Below, piece by piece: positions 5,563 to 6,619 of a stretch of 6,619 nucleotides of DNA. Position 1 is the first letter of the stretch. Each line of letters opens with the position of its first letter. The notes beneath the pieces are model-generated. The model searched no databases. It saw nothing but the letters and a program-made list of their open reading frames with translations, and was not told where the DNA came from. Source of the DNA: Opitutaceae bacterium UBA6669 (GTDB lineage: Bacteria; Verrucomicrobiota; Verrucomicrobiia; Opitutales; Opitutaceae); assembly GCA_002455175.1 (NCBI GenBank), contig DKKJ01000415.1:6716-13334 (forward strand). The letters are read 5' to 3'. The position numbers were made by a program, and so were the translations under genes.

Positions 5563-5571
5563 CATTCTCTC

Positions 5572-6585
5572 ATGCACGCTGTTTTGATTATTGGATGCGG
5601 CAGTATAGGCGAGCGCCATTTGCGCTGTTTTCAATCGACCGGCCGCGCCCGGTTGACCGCCTGCGATACCTCCCCGGTTCTTTTGGAGAACATGGCCAAA
5701 ACCTATGGGGTGGAAACGCGTTCTGATTGGAAAAAAGCCCTCACGTCGGAAACGTTTGATGCCGTTGTCATCTGCACACCGGCACAGTTCCACATTCCCA
5801 TGGCAATTGAGGCACTTGCCTCTGGAAGCCATGTTTTGATCGAAAAGCCTCTCTCTGTCTCCCTTGAGGATGTCGACAGCCTGCTAGCCACGCGCGATCG
5901 GATGCAGAAGAAGGCCGCCGTTGCCTATATTTTGCACTCCTATCCCATTATGAATCAGGTGCGGGATTTTCTGCGGCAAGGTGAACTTGGCCCCGTTCTG
6001 CAAGTCACGACCATGGCTGGACAACACTTCCCCACCTGTCGGCCCGCCCATGCCGTTCACTACGCGAAGACCTACTATCGCGATCGAAAGATGGGCGGTG
6101 GCGCGATCCAAGACGCGCTTACTCACACCGCTAATTGGATTGAGAGTGTGGTCGGGCCTACCGACAGCGTTCTCTGCGACTGCGACCATCAGGCCCTTCC
6201 CGAAGTATCGGTTGAGGATACCGTCCACATCAGCACACGGAATGGTCAAACGATGGTATCTTACTCCTTAAACCAATTCCAGGCGCCCAACGAATCCGTC
6301 ATCCAATTCAACACAGCCCAAGGGAGCCTTCGCGTGGAATCTCACCTCAAGCGTTGGGGCACCTATCGGCTAGGCGATTCTTCGTGGCAATGGCGCGAAG
6401 TCGCTCCTCTCGAACGAGACACGCCCTTTGTGATTCAGGCCAATGCGTTCTTGGATATGATTGAAGGCAAATCCAATTCCCTTTGCAGCGTCGAGGCCGC
6501 CGCTCGGACGCTTCGTTTCAACCTAGCGTCTCTTGCGTCCGCCGAACTCGGCGCGCGAGTCCACTGTGATTCCCTTACCGCTTAG
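5572..6585 (+). CDS. Gfo/Idh/MocA family NAD(P)-dependent oxidoreductase
   Basis: A 337-residue cytoplasmic enzyme of usual family length. The N-terminal Rossmann fold shows GCGSIG at residues 8-13, with Asp32 at the end of the second strand favouring NAD over NADP. ICTPAQFH (67-74) and the EKP motif with Lys92 are typical of the family. The C-terminal substrate domain has GGGAIQDALTH, placing Asp181 and His185 at the usual catalytic positions. Such enzymes oxidise or reduce a hydroxyl of a sugar, inositol or sugar acid, or take part in NAD-dependent glycoside or epimerase chemistry; the substrate is not readable here. The start is firm because the Rossmann strand begins at residue 3. There is no Shine-Dalgarno, but a pyrimidine-rich tract precedes the ATG. 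Divergence from the FCD regulator suggests control by it, and a downstream gene may start 23 bp after its stop. Confidence 0.92.
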   Translation: MHAVLIIGCGSIGERHLRCFQSTGRARLTACDTSPVLLENMAKTYGVETRSDWKKALTSETFDAVVICTPAQFHIPMAIEALASGSHVLIEKPLSVSLEDVDSLLATRDRMQKKAAVAYILHSYPIMNQVRDFLRQGELGPVLQVTTMAGQHFPTCRPAHAVHYAKTYYRDRKMGGGAIQDALTHTANWIESVVGPTDSVLCDCDHQALPEVSVEDTVHISTRNGQTMVSYSLNQFQAPNESVIQFNTAQGSLRVESHLKRWGTYRLGDSSWQWREVAPLERDTPFVIQANAFLDMIEGKSNSLCSVEAAARTLRFNLASLASAELGARVHCDSLTA

Positions 6586-6608
6586 TTCGCCTCAGCCCTT
6601 TTAGCCGT

Positions 6609-6619
6609 ATGAAACCGTC
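6609..6619 (+). CDS. Possible start of a downstream gene (partial, three full codons)
   Basis: An ATG at 6609 opens a frame Met-Lys-Pro that runs off the right edge, 23 bp after the oxidoreductase stop codon and with no terminator in between. The spacing suits a second gene of the same operon, and lysine as second residue is common. Too little is visible to identify anything. Confidence 0.35.

Noticed and set aside
1..6619. CRISPR array, tRNA or rRNA genes, insertion sequences, phage or toxin-antitoxin genes
   Set aside because: No spaced repeat series, tRNA-like clover-leaf, transposase motif or matching terminal repeats were found by eye. The non-coding gaps are all short, at most about 155 bp outside the two terminators.

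Overview
The window reads as ordinary bacterial chromosome, about half G+C and densely coded. It most likely comes from a Gram-negative, glycan-degrading bacterium of the Verrucomicrobiota/Planctomycetota type, with Opitutae-like Verrucomicrobiota my best guess. The grounds are a TonB-dependent-receptor-like C-terminus, a secreted Asp-box (BNR) hydrolase, a xylose-isomerase-like TIM-barrel protein, a PhyH dioxygenase, a GntR/LacI hybrid regulator, a GntR-FCD regulator and a Gfo/Idh oxidoreductase side by side. Most start codons also lack a Shine-Dalgarno sequence. This taxonomic call is inference; no marker gene is present.

Layout: (1) Bases 1-92 are the last 29 codons of an outer-membrane-receptor-like gene, closed by a strong intrinsic terminator (108-144). 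(2) Bases 248-2502 hold a two-gene unit: a cytoplasmic isomerase/epimerase-like TIM barrel, then, 11 bp later, an exported beta-propeller annotated as sialidase-like, closed by a G+C-rich terminator (2512-2548). (3) Bases 2674-4592 hold a second unit: a PhyH-family Fe(II)/2-oxoglutarate dioxygenase followed 29 bp later by a GntR-type regulator with a LacI-like sensor domain. Palindromes lie upstream of the first gene and around the start of the second. (4) On the minus strand, 4702-5445 encodes a GntR-FCD regulator convergent with the previous unit. (5) Divergent from it, 5572-6585 encodes a Gfo/Idh NAD-dependent oxidoreductase, and a further reading frame may begin at 6609.

How the genes may work together (inference): the receptor would bring an oligosaccharide or derivative across the outer membrane, the exported propeller would cleave or bind it, and the isomerase-like protein, the Gfo/Idh oxidoreductase and possibly the PhyH oxygenase would process the released sugar or acid. 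The two GntR-type regulators would sense intermediates, a sugar for the LacI-like domain and a carboxylate for the FCD domain. The substrate cannot be named from sequence. The propeller lacks the Arg-Ile-Pro signature of true sialidases, so sialic acid should not be assumed.

No RNA genes, mobile elements or CRISPR arrays were seen, and no gene is visibly broken. The most interesting signals are non-coding: a perfect 13-bp inverted repeat bracketing the start codon of the GntR/LacI regulator, with a competing hairpin; a perfect 7-bp-arm palindrome ahead of the dioxygenase start; a TGTATACA palindrome inside a candidate promoter of the FCD regulator; a 9-bp inverted repeat in the oxidoreductase leader; and a recurring pyrimidine-rich tract just before several start codons.
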